A DNA stretch of 64,000 bases from Zea mays (Eukaryota > Streptophyta > Magnoliopsida > Poales > Poaceae), in the NCBI RefSeq assembly GCF_902167145.1, contig NC_050099.1:10430434-10494433 (forward strand), written 5' to 3'. Every line of letters begins with the position of its first letter. The stretch's first letter is position 1. The position numbers were made by a program, and so were the translations under genes. Below are positions 22,698 through 32,328 of the stretch, piece after piece. The notes beneath the pieces are model-generated. The model was not told the DNA's origin. It ran no database searches and saw only the letters and a list, made by a program, of their open reading frames with translations.

Positions 22698-23029
22698 TAG
22701 AGACACATAAATGTGGTTGGGGCACATCAAGACCTGAGTAAGGATGCTGTAATCAGCCTTCCCCACTGTGCCTTGACCTGCTTGAGGAGGTCATTGAAAG
22801 GGAAATGTGCCCTTGGGCCATTTTTATAATTGTTTTGGTGACTAAGTGTCCAACACAAATGTTTTGAACTCTTTATGTGTTAAACAAGCAAAAGGTGCAA
22901 ATCAAAGACAAGGTATGTTTCTAGACTTAGTGAATTCTTTTTGAGTACTAACATGGTTATCTAAGTGCTAGAAACAGTGCCGAGGAGAAAACAATTGAAT
23001 TGGAAAAGAGTTGGAGCTCGGCCTGGCAC

Positions 23030-23480
23030 ACCGGACTGTCCGGTGGTGCACCGGACAGTGTCCGGTGGCGCACCAGACAGTGACCGGTGCCCCAGGCAAG
23101 TCTTCGGTGAAGTAGCCGGTCTTGGGAAGCAACAGGCGTACGACTATAATTCACCGGACTGCCCAGTGGTGCACCGGACTGTCCGATGAGTCATCCGCGG
23201 CGAACTCGTCGCTCTCGGGAAAAGGATCTGCGGCGTACGGCTAAAATTCACCGGACTGTCCGATGAGCCAACAGTCGCCAGCGCCAACAGTCGGTCACGC
23301 AATCTTCGCGCAACACGTGTTCGCGCCAACGGTCGGCTGGGCGCACCGGACAATGTCCGGTGTGCTAACCGATCCCCAGGACCAACGGTCGGCTGCTCTC
23401 CATATGGAAAGAAATCAAGCACCGGACATGAATAGTAGCTGTCCGATGGTGCACCGGACTGTCTGGTGCACCACTCGTCA
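23030..23480 (+). repeat. Palindrome array in LTR of C
   Basis: Repeated CpG-rich palindromes of the form CACCGGACNGTCCGGTG, some back to back through a GTGCAC joint, lie 60-500 bp upstream of the TATA box. Sirevirus LTRs are known for such motifs. A role as promoter elements is likely but not shown here. Confidence 0.8.
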
Positions 23481-23536
23481 GAAGGCAAGATTGGCCTTCC
23501 AAGTTGGTCTCCAACGGCTCCTAGCTGCCTTGGGGA

Positions 23537-23544
23537 TATAAAAG
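23537..23544 (+). promoter_or_regulatory. TATA box, LTR of C
   Basis: TATAAAAG within GGGGATATAAAAGGGACCCC, downstream of the palindrome array. Confidence 0.8.
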
Positions 23545-24127
23545 GGACCCCTAGGCACATGGCGGAGCACACCAAGCATTCTCTAAGTATTCTAAAGCAT
23601 CCAGACTCTGCTCCCGCGCATTCCCTTCATTGTGTTAGTGATTTGAGCTAATTCGAGTTGTGCATTCCCTAAGTTGTCATTTGAGCTCAAGCCTTCACTT
23701 GTGTGTGTGGTTGTGCTGCATATTTGAGTCCTGTGTGTGTTGCTTTTCCCAACCTTACTCTATGCCTTCTTTGTGATCTCTATTGTAAGGGCAAGAGACT
23801 CCAAGTTGTGGAGATTCCTCGCAAATGGGAAAATACACTAAAGGAAAAGACCGTGGTATTCAAGTTGATCATCGGATCACTTGAAAGGGGTTGAGTGCAA
23901 CCCTCGTCCATTGGGACGCCACAACGTGGAAGTAGGCAAGTGTTACTTGGCCGAACCACGAGATAAAATCGCATGTCTCTTGTGCCGCTTTCTCTGTGAT
24001 TATTTTCATTCACAAGAACTCGCCTCAAAACTACTTTGTCGCACTAACCCTTCTATAACTAAGTTTTGTGGCTATTTAGTGTTTGATTTTACAGGATCAC
24101 CTATTCACCCCCCTCTAGGTGCTCTCA

Positions 24128-24142
24128 ATTGGTATCAGAGCC
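24128..24142 (+). promoter_or_regulatory. Primer binding site, Sirevirus C
   Basis: ATTGGTATCAGAGCC directly after the LTR; the TGGTATCAGAGC part matches initiator tRNA-Met. Confidence 0.88.
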
Positions 24143-24177
24143 GTACTCTTCACTTAAGGGACTAACAGCCCGAAGAG

Positions 24178-26439
24178 ATGGATCCTAAGGGAAAGGGGAT
24201 GGTGATTAATGACAAGGAGAAGGAGTCCTTTCTCAATGAGCCAAGAGACGACAAGCCTACCAACTCAGGCTCAAGTCACAAGAAGAAGGACGGGAAAAAG
24301 AAGAGATGCATCAAGAAGATCATCTACTACGACAGCGATGCATCTTCTTCCTCACCAAGGGACGATGACGACGACGACTCTTCAAAAAAGAAAATGGTTA
24401 ATCAAAACTATTCTTTTGATTACTCTCGCATTCCCTATAATTCAAATGCGCATCTTCTTTCAATTCCCCTTGGAAAACCTCCACACTTTGATGGAGAGGA
24501 CTATTCGTTTTGGAGCCATAAAATGTGTAGTCATTTATTCTTTCTCCATCCTAGCATATGGGAAATTGTAGAAAATGGGATGCATTTTGATAGTTCGGAT
24601 AACTCTGTGCATATCAATGAACAAATCAATAAGAATGCCCAAGCTACTACTGTGTTGTTAGCATCTCTTTGCAGGGACGAGTATAATAAAGTGAGTGGCT
24701 TGGACAATGCCAAACAAATCTGGGATACCCTCAAGATATCACATGAGGGAAATGATGCCACTATGATCACAAAGATGGAACTAGTGGAAGGTGAGCTGGG
24801 GAGGTTCGCGATGATCAAGGGAGAGGAGCCAACTCAAACCTACAACAGGTAAAGGAGGACACCCAAGGTACACCAAGATGACACCCGAGGAGATACTCGG
24901 AAAATTCGTGGGCGGGCGCATGATGGTAAAGGAGGCACGATACGTGGATGATGCCTTGAATGGTCCACTACCTATCTAAGAGCCGCAGCCCGTTGCTCTC
25001 AAAGCAACGAGCAGCAAGGAGGCGCTACCAGCAAGGTAGCTCAAGTGGAGGCTGCCGGACTCAATGAAGATGAGATGGCGCTTATCATCAAGCGCTTCAA
25101 GACCGCACTCAAAGGACACAAGGAGTACCCCAATAGGAATAAAACAAAGGGAAAACGCTCCTGCTTCAAATGCGGTAAGACTGGTCACTTTGTTGCAAAT
25201 TGTCCCAATAATGATAGTGACCAGGGACAAGAAAAGAGCGGGAAGAAGGAGAAAAAGAAGAACTACAGGAAGGCAAAGGGAGAGGCGCACCTTGGAAAGG
25301 AATGGGACTCGGACTGCTCCTCTTCTGACTCCGACAACGAAGGACTCGCTGCCTCGGCCTTCAACAAATCATCACTCTTCCCCAACGAACGCCATACATG
25401 CCTTATGGCCAAGGAGAAAAAGGTACGTATTCAGGACACACCCAAGTACACTTCATCTAGTGATGAAGAATCCTCCGATGATGAAGTAGATTACTCTAGT
25501 TTATTTAAAGGTTTAGATAGAGCCAAAGTAGAGAAAATTAATGAATTAATTGATGCTCTAAATGAAAAAGATAGACTGCTAGAAAAGCAAGAGGACATTT
25601 TGTATGAGGAACATGACAAATTTGTTAGTGTGCAAAAATCTCTTGCTTTAGAAACTAAGAGAAATGAAATGCTATCTTCTGAGTTATCTGCTTGCCATGA
25701 ATCTATCTCTAGTTTAAAAAGTTTAAATGATGAATTAAATGCTAAGCTAGAGGAAGCAAATGAAACTAGATCATGTGTTGAGCATGTCATTATTTGTAAT
25801 AGATGTAAGGACTTTGATGTTGATGCCTGTGATAAACATCTTAATACTATTGCTAAATTAAATGATGAGGTGGCAAGTCTTAATGCTCATCTTAAGACTT
25901 GCAAAATTGATTTTGATAAATTAAAATTTGCTAGGGATGCCTACACTATTGGTAGACACCCCTCAATTAAGGATGGACTTGGTTTTCGAAAGGAAACCAA
26001 GAACTTAACAAGTCAAAGGATTCTCGTTCTCAACAAGGAGAAAGGGAAGGCCCCTATGGCTAGTAGTCCTCAAAGGAACCATGCATTTATTTATGATAGG
26101 AAAGTTGCTAGTCGTTCTTATTACAATAGGAGTTATGATCATGCTGCTCATAATTCACATGCTATGTTTGCCTCTAGTTCTACTTTTGTTTATGGTAGAA
26201 GCAGGCCTAGGAAATATCATGTTGTGCCTCATGTATCTAGAAGAATGTGCAAAGAACCTTCAACTATTTATCATGCTTGCAATACTTCGTTTGTACTTTC
26301 ATGTAAAAATGCAAAAGTAGTTGCTAGGAAGTTGGGATCCAAATGCAAGGGAGACAAAACTTGTATTTGGGTTCCAAAAACTATTATGACTAACCTTGTA
26401 GGACCCAACAAGAGTTGGGTACCTAAAACACAAGATTAA
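24178..26439 (+). pseudogene. gag: gag of Sirevirus C (deletion and stops)
   Basis: Starts at ATG 24178 (MDPKGKGMVINDKEK). Blocks: a lysine-rich, acidic N-terminus; the Sirevirus gag core (PLGKPPHFDGEDYSFWSHKM); then, after a deletion of about 115 bp relative to E near 24849, the frame continues with stops at 24850-24852 and near 24978. The C-terminal half is open from 25045: CCHC knuckle CFKCGKTGHFVANCP (25162-25206), acidic segment, coiled-coil region and the basic WVPKTQD end with TAA at 26437-26439. The long coiled-coil C-terminal part is typical of Sirevirus Gag. Without the deleted part it is not functional. Confidence 0.92.
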
Positions 26440-26445
26440 ATTATC

Positions 26446-28734
26446 TTGCAGGTTTATGCATCCGGGGGCTCAAGCTGGATCATCGACAGCGGATGCACAA
26501 ACCATATGACGGGGGAGAAGAAGACGTTCACCTCCTACGTCAAGAACAAGGATTCCCAGGATACGATTATATTTGGAGATGGGAATCAAGGCAAGATCAA
26601 AGGTTTGGGAAAGATAGCCATCACAAGCGAGCACTCCATATCGAATGTATTTCTAGTAGAGTCGCTTGGGTACAACCTTCTGTCTGTAAGTCAATTGTGT
26701 CACATGGGTTACAATTGTCTTTTTACAAGCGTGATGTTTCTGTCTTTAGAAGGAGTGATGGTTCATTAGCTTTTAAGGGTGTATTAGGCGACAAACTCTA
26801 CTTAGTTGATTTTTCGAAAGAGGAGGCCGATCTAGATGCATGCTTAATAGCTAAGACTAGTATGGGTTGGTTGTGGCATCGCCGTCTAGCACATGTTGGG
26901 ATGAAGAACTTTCATAAACTTCTAAAGGGAGAACATGTGTTAGGACTAACCAATGTTTGTTTCGAGAAAGACAGACCTTGTGCAGCATGTCAGGCAGGGA
27001 AACAGGTGGGAAGCACTCATCACCGCAAGAATGTGATGACAACATCAAGACCACTGGAGCTTCTTCACATGGACCTCTTTGGACCCGTTGCCTACCTTAG
27101 CATTGGGGGAAGTAAGTATAGTCTTGTAATTGTTGATGACTTTTCCCGCTTCACTTGGGTGTTCTTTTTGCAGGATAAATCAGAAACCTAAGGGACCCTA
27201 AAGCGCTTCTTAAGGAGAGCTCAAAACGAATTTGAGCTAAAGGTGAAAAAGATAAGGAGCGACAACTAGTCCGAGTTCAAGAATCTTCAAGTTGAGGAGT
27301 ATCTTGAGGAGGAAGGTGTCAAGCACGAGTTCTCCGCTCCCTACACACCACAGCAAAACAGTGTAGTAGAGAGGAAGAACCGGACGTTAATCGACATGGC
27401 AAGAACGATGCTTGGAGAGTTCAAGATGCCCGAGCGGTTTTGGTCGGAAGCTGTGAACACAACTTGTCACGCCATAAACCGGCTCTACCTGCATAGCCTT
27501 CTCAAGAAGGCCTCCTACGAACTCCTTACCAGTAACAAACCCAATGTATCTTACTTTCGTGTATTTGGGACCAAATGTTACATTCTGGTGAAGAAAGGTA
27601 GACATTCTAAATTTGCTCCCAAGGCAGTAGAAGGGTTTTTACTAGGGTATGACTCAAATACAAAGGCGTATAGAGTCTTCAACAAATCATTGGGTTTGGT
27701 TGAAGTCTCTAGCGACGTTGTATTTGATGAGACTAATGGCTCTCCAAGAGAGCAAGTTGATCTTGATGACATAGATGAAGATAATGTTCCGACGGCCGCA
27801 ATGTGCACGATGGCGATCGGTGATGTGCGACCACAGGAACAACATGAGCAAGATCAGCCATCTTCCTCCACAATGGTGCATCCTCCGACTCAAGACAGTG
27901 AAAAGGTACCTCAAGAAGAGGGACATGATCAAGGGGGAGCACATGAAGAACAAGTGATGGAGGAAGAAGCACCACAGGCTCCTCCAACCCAAGTCTCAGC
28001 TACGATCCAAAGAAATCACCCCGTCGATCAGATTCTGGGTGACATCAGCAAGGGAGTAGCTACTCGCTCACGCTTAGCTAATTTTTGTGAGCATTACTCA
28101 TTTGTCTCTTCTATTGAGCCTTTCAGGGTAGAAGAGGCCTTGTAGGATCCGGACTGGGTGTTGGCCATGCAGGAAGAGCTCAACAACTTCAAGAGAAATG
28201 AAGTCTGAAGCCTGGTGCCACGTCCAAAGCAAAACGTTGTGGCAACCAAGTGGGTGTTCCGCAACAAGCAAGACGAGCACGGGGTGGTGACAAGAAACAA
28301 GGTTCAACTTGTGGCAAAAGGTTATGCCCAAGTCTTAGGTTTGGATTTCGAGGAGACTTTTGCTCCTGTGGCTAGACTAGAGTCTATTTGAATATTGTTA
28401 GCCTATGCCGCTCACCACTCTTTTAGGCTGTTCCAAATGGATGTGAAGAGCTCTTTCCTCAATGGGCCAATCAAGGAGGAGGTATACGTGGAACAACCCC
28501 CTGGCTTTGAGGATGACAGGTATCCCGACCATGTATATAAGGTCTCTAAGGCACTCTATGGACATAAGCAAGCCCCAAGAGCATGGTATGAATGCCTTAG
28601 AGATTTCTTAATTGCTAATGCTTTCAAGGTTGGGAAAGCTGATCCCACTCTTTTTACAAAGACTTGTGATGGAGATCTCTTTGTGTGCCAAATTTATGTC
28701 GATGACATAATATTTGGTTCTACTAATCAAAAGT
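26446..28734 (+). pseudogene. pol: pol of Sirevirus C, first part (protease, integrase, start of RT), cut by element D
   Basis: Copia order. Aspartic protease SSWIIDSGCTNHM with D at 26485; GAG-pre-integrase and zinc-binding region (WHRRLAHVGMKN ... CAACQ); integrase core (LLHMDLFGPV ... TPQQNSVVERKN); linker; RT start ([14 protein letters not shown]) to catalytic YVDDI at 28695-28709. Damage: 1 bp deletion near 26731, stops at 27189, 27267, 28143, near 28206 and near 28389. D has inserted about 25 bp after YVDDI. Confidence 0.92.
28730..28734. repeat. Left target duplication of element D
   Basis: AAAGT here pairs with AACGT at 42132-42136. They differ by one base. The intact homologue in E reads CAAAAGTCTTG, which confirms the junctions. 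Confidence 0.85.
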
Positions 28735-31700
28735 TGTCACACCCGGTTTTGGAAGGCAAACCGAATGCGAACTATGTACGTGCCAGGATTAGAACTCACG
28801 TACACAGCGATTACATAAATGAACATCATCACACAATGCTCGAATAATAACATAAAAGAGTATTAACTGATTACATCACAGAGTCATAGACATCCACATA
28901 GACATTGTCTTAACAGGTAAATCAAAGTACTAGCGAAACACAGTAAAGATAAGGCCTTCACAGGCAGCTGACTGGGGGTTTCCGCCAACCCACACCTAGA
29001 ATTCGTCGTAGTCTTGGAACTCCTGGAAGTCTCCTTCCACGGCTTCACCTTCTCCTGAGCAGTGGTTACAATGCGGACAACCTGGTGTTTTGTGGTAAAG
29101 CAAGGATGAGTACACATCAACGTACTCAGCAAATGTCCCGTTTGGCTGAAGTGGACTAGCTTTATGTGGGGTTAGGCTCAAGCAGTTGCTTTTAGTTGGT
29201 CAGGTATTTATCATTAGTAGAAGCCAGATTTTAGCATTAACCAACCCGTAAACCATTTCCTCATCGAGGAACAACATCATCATAGGCGAACCAAAAACCA
29301 TATCATAATCATTGTATCTCGAACCATCTGTATCTCTAATCAAAGAAAATCCCAAGGCTGCTCTTAACCGTGAGCACGGCTGATATATCAGTTTCACTAC
29401 CCTCTGCAGAGGTCGCACACTTTACCCATGAGCCATGATTCCCTTTCTACCCGGGGAGAGCTAATCCCCATTGACCACTACCTAGGTGGTCCGGCAGGGC
29501 ATCACTACGTAGCTTTTACAAAGATTCCCTAGAGATCGTGGCTGCCCGTTAGGTTTCTCCAGTTTGATAAACACAGTACCCCTCCCCGCAGGAGAGTGAC
29601 TAACAAAGAGCAAAACGAAAGAACCCCGGCACTCAGCCTCGGCAGAGCAAGCACTGTGCCTGGACCCCATTGACGGCACGACGGCTAAGCAACTACACCT
29701 CTAGCTCCTCTAATTAATTAGCTAAGGGCATCCCATTTCACCCTCATGGTTGCACTGTTATCCCGGGTGGTCTCTCAACGAACAAGTCCTTACGGAGAGG
29801 TACTCAGGAAACAGCCTGAGCCCCCTAGAGCATCACAAGATCATCAACATCATCAGGATAACAGTATCATAAATAGTCACATCATGTTCATTGATTAAGT
29901 TGAGGCAATAGCAGAGTGCTAACCATAACAGCCCATAAGGTCATCAAGGATAAAGTAAAATGTAAAGCTAGTCAATCCTTAGGTTTCAAGTAAGTAATGC
30001 GGGGTAGTAAGTTATAAATGAATAGGACATAATGGGACAGAGGACACTTGCCTTCACCAAACTGCAGATCAGGGACTTCCTCTGCAACCTCCTCGGGAAA
30101 CACAGACTGCTCGTTGTCTATGTAAAGTAATCATTCACACTATGCACTTGGGAGGATAACAAACAAAAGCAACATACCAAACATATGCAGCAAAGAGATC
30201 ACAAGTTCATAGTAGAAAAGGGATAGGCACTCTGGTGTTCCCTAGGTCTAGGGTAGAGGACTATACAAAGTGATTCATCATCCACTAATCAGGTCTAAGT
30301 CAGTGGTGGGGTTAAATCATTACATGGTTTTAAGTTCCTAAACTTAGGTGTTTAAGTCTATAAACTTAAGAACTCCAACTTTTATTAAAGTCTACCAACT
30401 TCTAATTATCTCAAATAGGGTTCCAATAACCTTAATCCTATCCTAATGATTAACCATTAATTGGTACATGGAAACAACAGGGAAACATGGTTTAAATAGA
30501 TAGACAAAAATACCATGAGCATTTTGCAATTTGAAGCACCTAATTTGGAGTTCATATGACAAAGTTATGAATTTTACAAGTTTAGGGGTTAAAAAATATA
30601 CCCTAAATACCTATTTTGAATTAAATAAAAGGCCCAGGGACCTAACTGAGAGAAACCAGGGACGGCGGGTTCAAATTCCAGAAAACCGGGGGTCTCTTTA
30701 AGAAAACGCGCGGGCGAAGGGGTATCGGGCTACTACGGCCGTCAGATCTAAGGCGAACGGCCAGGATTAGATCCTGCGGGCGGGCGCGCGAGCGCGCGGC
30801 GGCCTGGGCGGCTGACAGGCGGGACCGGCGGGCAGCGCGAGCGCGCGGGCCGGCTGACAGGCGGGACCGGCGGGCAGCGCGAGCGCGCGGGCGGGCTGAC
30901 AGGCGGGGCCCAACTGGCAGGCAGGCGGGGTGTGGGGGAAGCGGGCCTGGGCCGCTGGATCTCCGGCGGACGGCCGGGATTGGGCTTGGCCTAATTAAAA
31001 CGGGACCGCCCGATCTGGGACGGACGGCGGGGATCGGGTGGGCGGCCTTGGCTTCTCCTACGGCTAGCTGGGGCGGCGGCGCTCGTCCCCGCGGCGGAGG
31101 ACTCGCCGGAGACGAGGGGCGCGGGCGCTTGGCGGGTCTCTGGGGCGACCTGAGTGGCCGGGAAGGTTGGGGAGGGCATGGGGAATCCTTTGGTGGGGTC
31201 TGGGTCGGGGCAGGGGCACCGGAGGGGGGCGATTCACGGCGGAGCGGCTCGGCGGCGGCATAAATCTACTCCGGCGAGGAATTAAACGCAGCAGAGAGCA
31301 AAACAAAGGTCGATAGGGGGCGGGAGAGGTTCTTTACCTCAAGGCGGGCTCCGGGGACTCCTCGGCGGCGGCAATGGCGCGACGGTGGCCCGGGGCGACG
31401 GTGGCGGACCTCCACGACTGCACGGAGGACGGCGGGTGAGCGCGGGCAGAGAGAAATAGGGAGGGGGAGAGGGAATTGGGGCGCGTCCCGGGTTGCGGAC
31501 GCCGGGGCGAAGCTCACCGTGGCAACGGACACGGCGGAGCTCCAACGGCGGCCGGGAAACGAGCTCGGGACGGCGGGGATTTGTGGCGGCGGCGCTCTGG
31601 CGTGCGCGCAGCGAGGGAGAGGTGGAAGAGGGGCCTGCCGGTGCGCAAATGAGGGAGGGGGAGAGGGCGAGTGGGGCTCTGGGCTCAAGTGGCCAGGGGC

Positions 31701-32293
31701 GGGGCGGTTGCGAGCTCCACGTGCGACGTGGGCGAGGAGAAGGCGGCCACGCGCAGCTCGGGCGGCAGTTACGCGAGGACGACGGGGCTGACAGGCCGGG
31801 CCCGCGAGCAGAGAGAGAGGGGAAAGCGGGGGCGGGCGCGCGGAAGGCGGCCGCGCTGACGGGCGGGCCCGCCAGGGCAGAGAGAGCGGGGGGGGGGGGG
31901 AGAGGCGCGCGCGCAGGATGGGCTTAGTGGGCCGAAAGGCCGAGGGGGGCGGGGGAGTGGGCTTCTTTCCTCTTTTCTTTTATTCTGGAATTGTTTTCTC
32001 TTTTCTTTTTATTTTCTCTATTTGATTCAATTCCAAATAAACCACAAATTCAAATTAGACTTTTCCAAGAATTATGCACCAAGCAAAAGTGAAATCTAGG
32101 GTTCAACATGATGCAACAATTCATACTCCCTTAGGGTTTAACCTATTAAACTATAATTACAAATGAAATAAGCACTTTTCTCCTATAGAAATGAAAAAGA
32201 AAAAGAATGAGGAAGGATGAGAAAAGGGAAGTAACACCTGAATTTGTGAATATGAGCAAAGAAATTTTATACCCCCAAATTCAGGGTGTTACA
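28735..32293 (-). repeat. 3' LTR of element D (3559 bp)
   Basis: On the + strand it runs TGTCACACCC to GGTGTTACA. It is very GC-rich at 30700-31950 and AT-rich elsewhere. Overlapping ORFs in the GC-rich part (31048-31927, both strands) recur in the other LTR with indels and look like composition artefacts. Confidence 0.96.
30811..30905. repeat. 42 bp GC-rich tandem repeat in D LTR (left copy)
   Basis: The unit starting GCTGACAGGCGGGACCGGCG recurs at 30811, 30853 and (partial) 30895, a period of 42 bp. The same array is in the other LTR from 40652. It contains GCGCGAGCGCGC self-complementary stretches. Confidence 0.85.
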
Positions 32294-32311
32294 AACCTAT
32301 CCCCCTTAAAA
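32294..32311 (-). promoter_or_regulatory. Polypurine tract, element D
   Basis: Minus strand TTTTAAGGGGGATAGGTT directly before the 3' LTR start TGTAACACC. Confidence 0.8.
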
Positions 32312-32328
32312 GAATCTCGCCCCGAGAT

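Larger units (their letters stand above)
20231..22793 (-). pseudogene. Antisense, intron-containing coiled-coil gene within element T (decayed, 5' end missing)
   Basis: It reads right to left, opposite to the T LTR. Exon blocks, separated by GT-AG introns, are: 22793-22698 (open; contains HIYVSL at its end); 22616-22079 (charged, with an EKHHRAQEKEG-type stretch); 22003-21294 (with a PDSPNSNRGKG stretch); 21240-20764 (coiled coil, EQLAQKITEAADLRTL and AEELKSQQTACAKKES); and 20685-20231 (HTGVKRALDIISYHYEIDLE, then EEVVPPVS). The introns at 21293-21241 and 20763-20686 rejoin the frame across the junction. Decay: two TAGs in the exon before 21294, TAG at 20535-20533, a TGA near 20340, and a TAG just upstream of 22522. 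Proteins of this type are widespread in grass Gypsy elements; the function is unknown to me. Sirevirus C removed the 5' end. Confidence 0.7.
17301..22794 (+). mobile_element. Element T: Tat-lineage Gypsy retrotransposon (Huck/Grande/Flip type), truncated and decayed
   Basis: A + strand LTR (17301-18527) is followed by a primer site of the TGGCGCGCCAGGTAGGGG type. The interior is decayed and no reverse transcriptase or integrase can be recognised. It holds a short gag-like trace (around 19140-19260), a hAT-like MITE and a spliced gene on the opposite strand (22793-20231). Sirevirus C cuts it at 22795; the rest, if present, is far to the right. The interior right of about 19800 could instead belong to a different, fused element. 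Confidence 0.65.
22795..24127 (+). repeat. 5' LTR of Sirevirus C (1333 bp)
   Basis: Starts TGAAAGGGAAATG and ends GGTGCTCTCA before the primer site. A cluster of CACCGGACNGTCCGGTG palindromes lies at about 23030-23480, and a TATA box is at 23537-23544. It is homologous to the LTRs of E. Confidence 0.93.

Noticed and set aside
31048..31927. Overlapping ORFs on both strands in a GC-rich block
   Set aside because: They lie in the LTR of D, occur on both strands, and shift frame between the two LTR copies (31048-31927 versus 40889-41765). Low stop frequency from GC content explains them.
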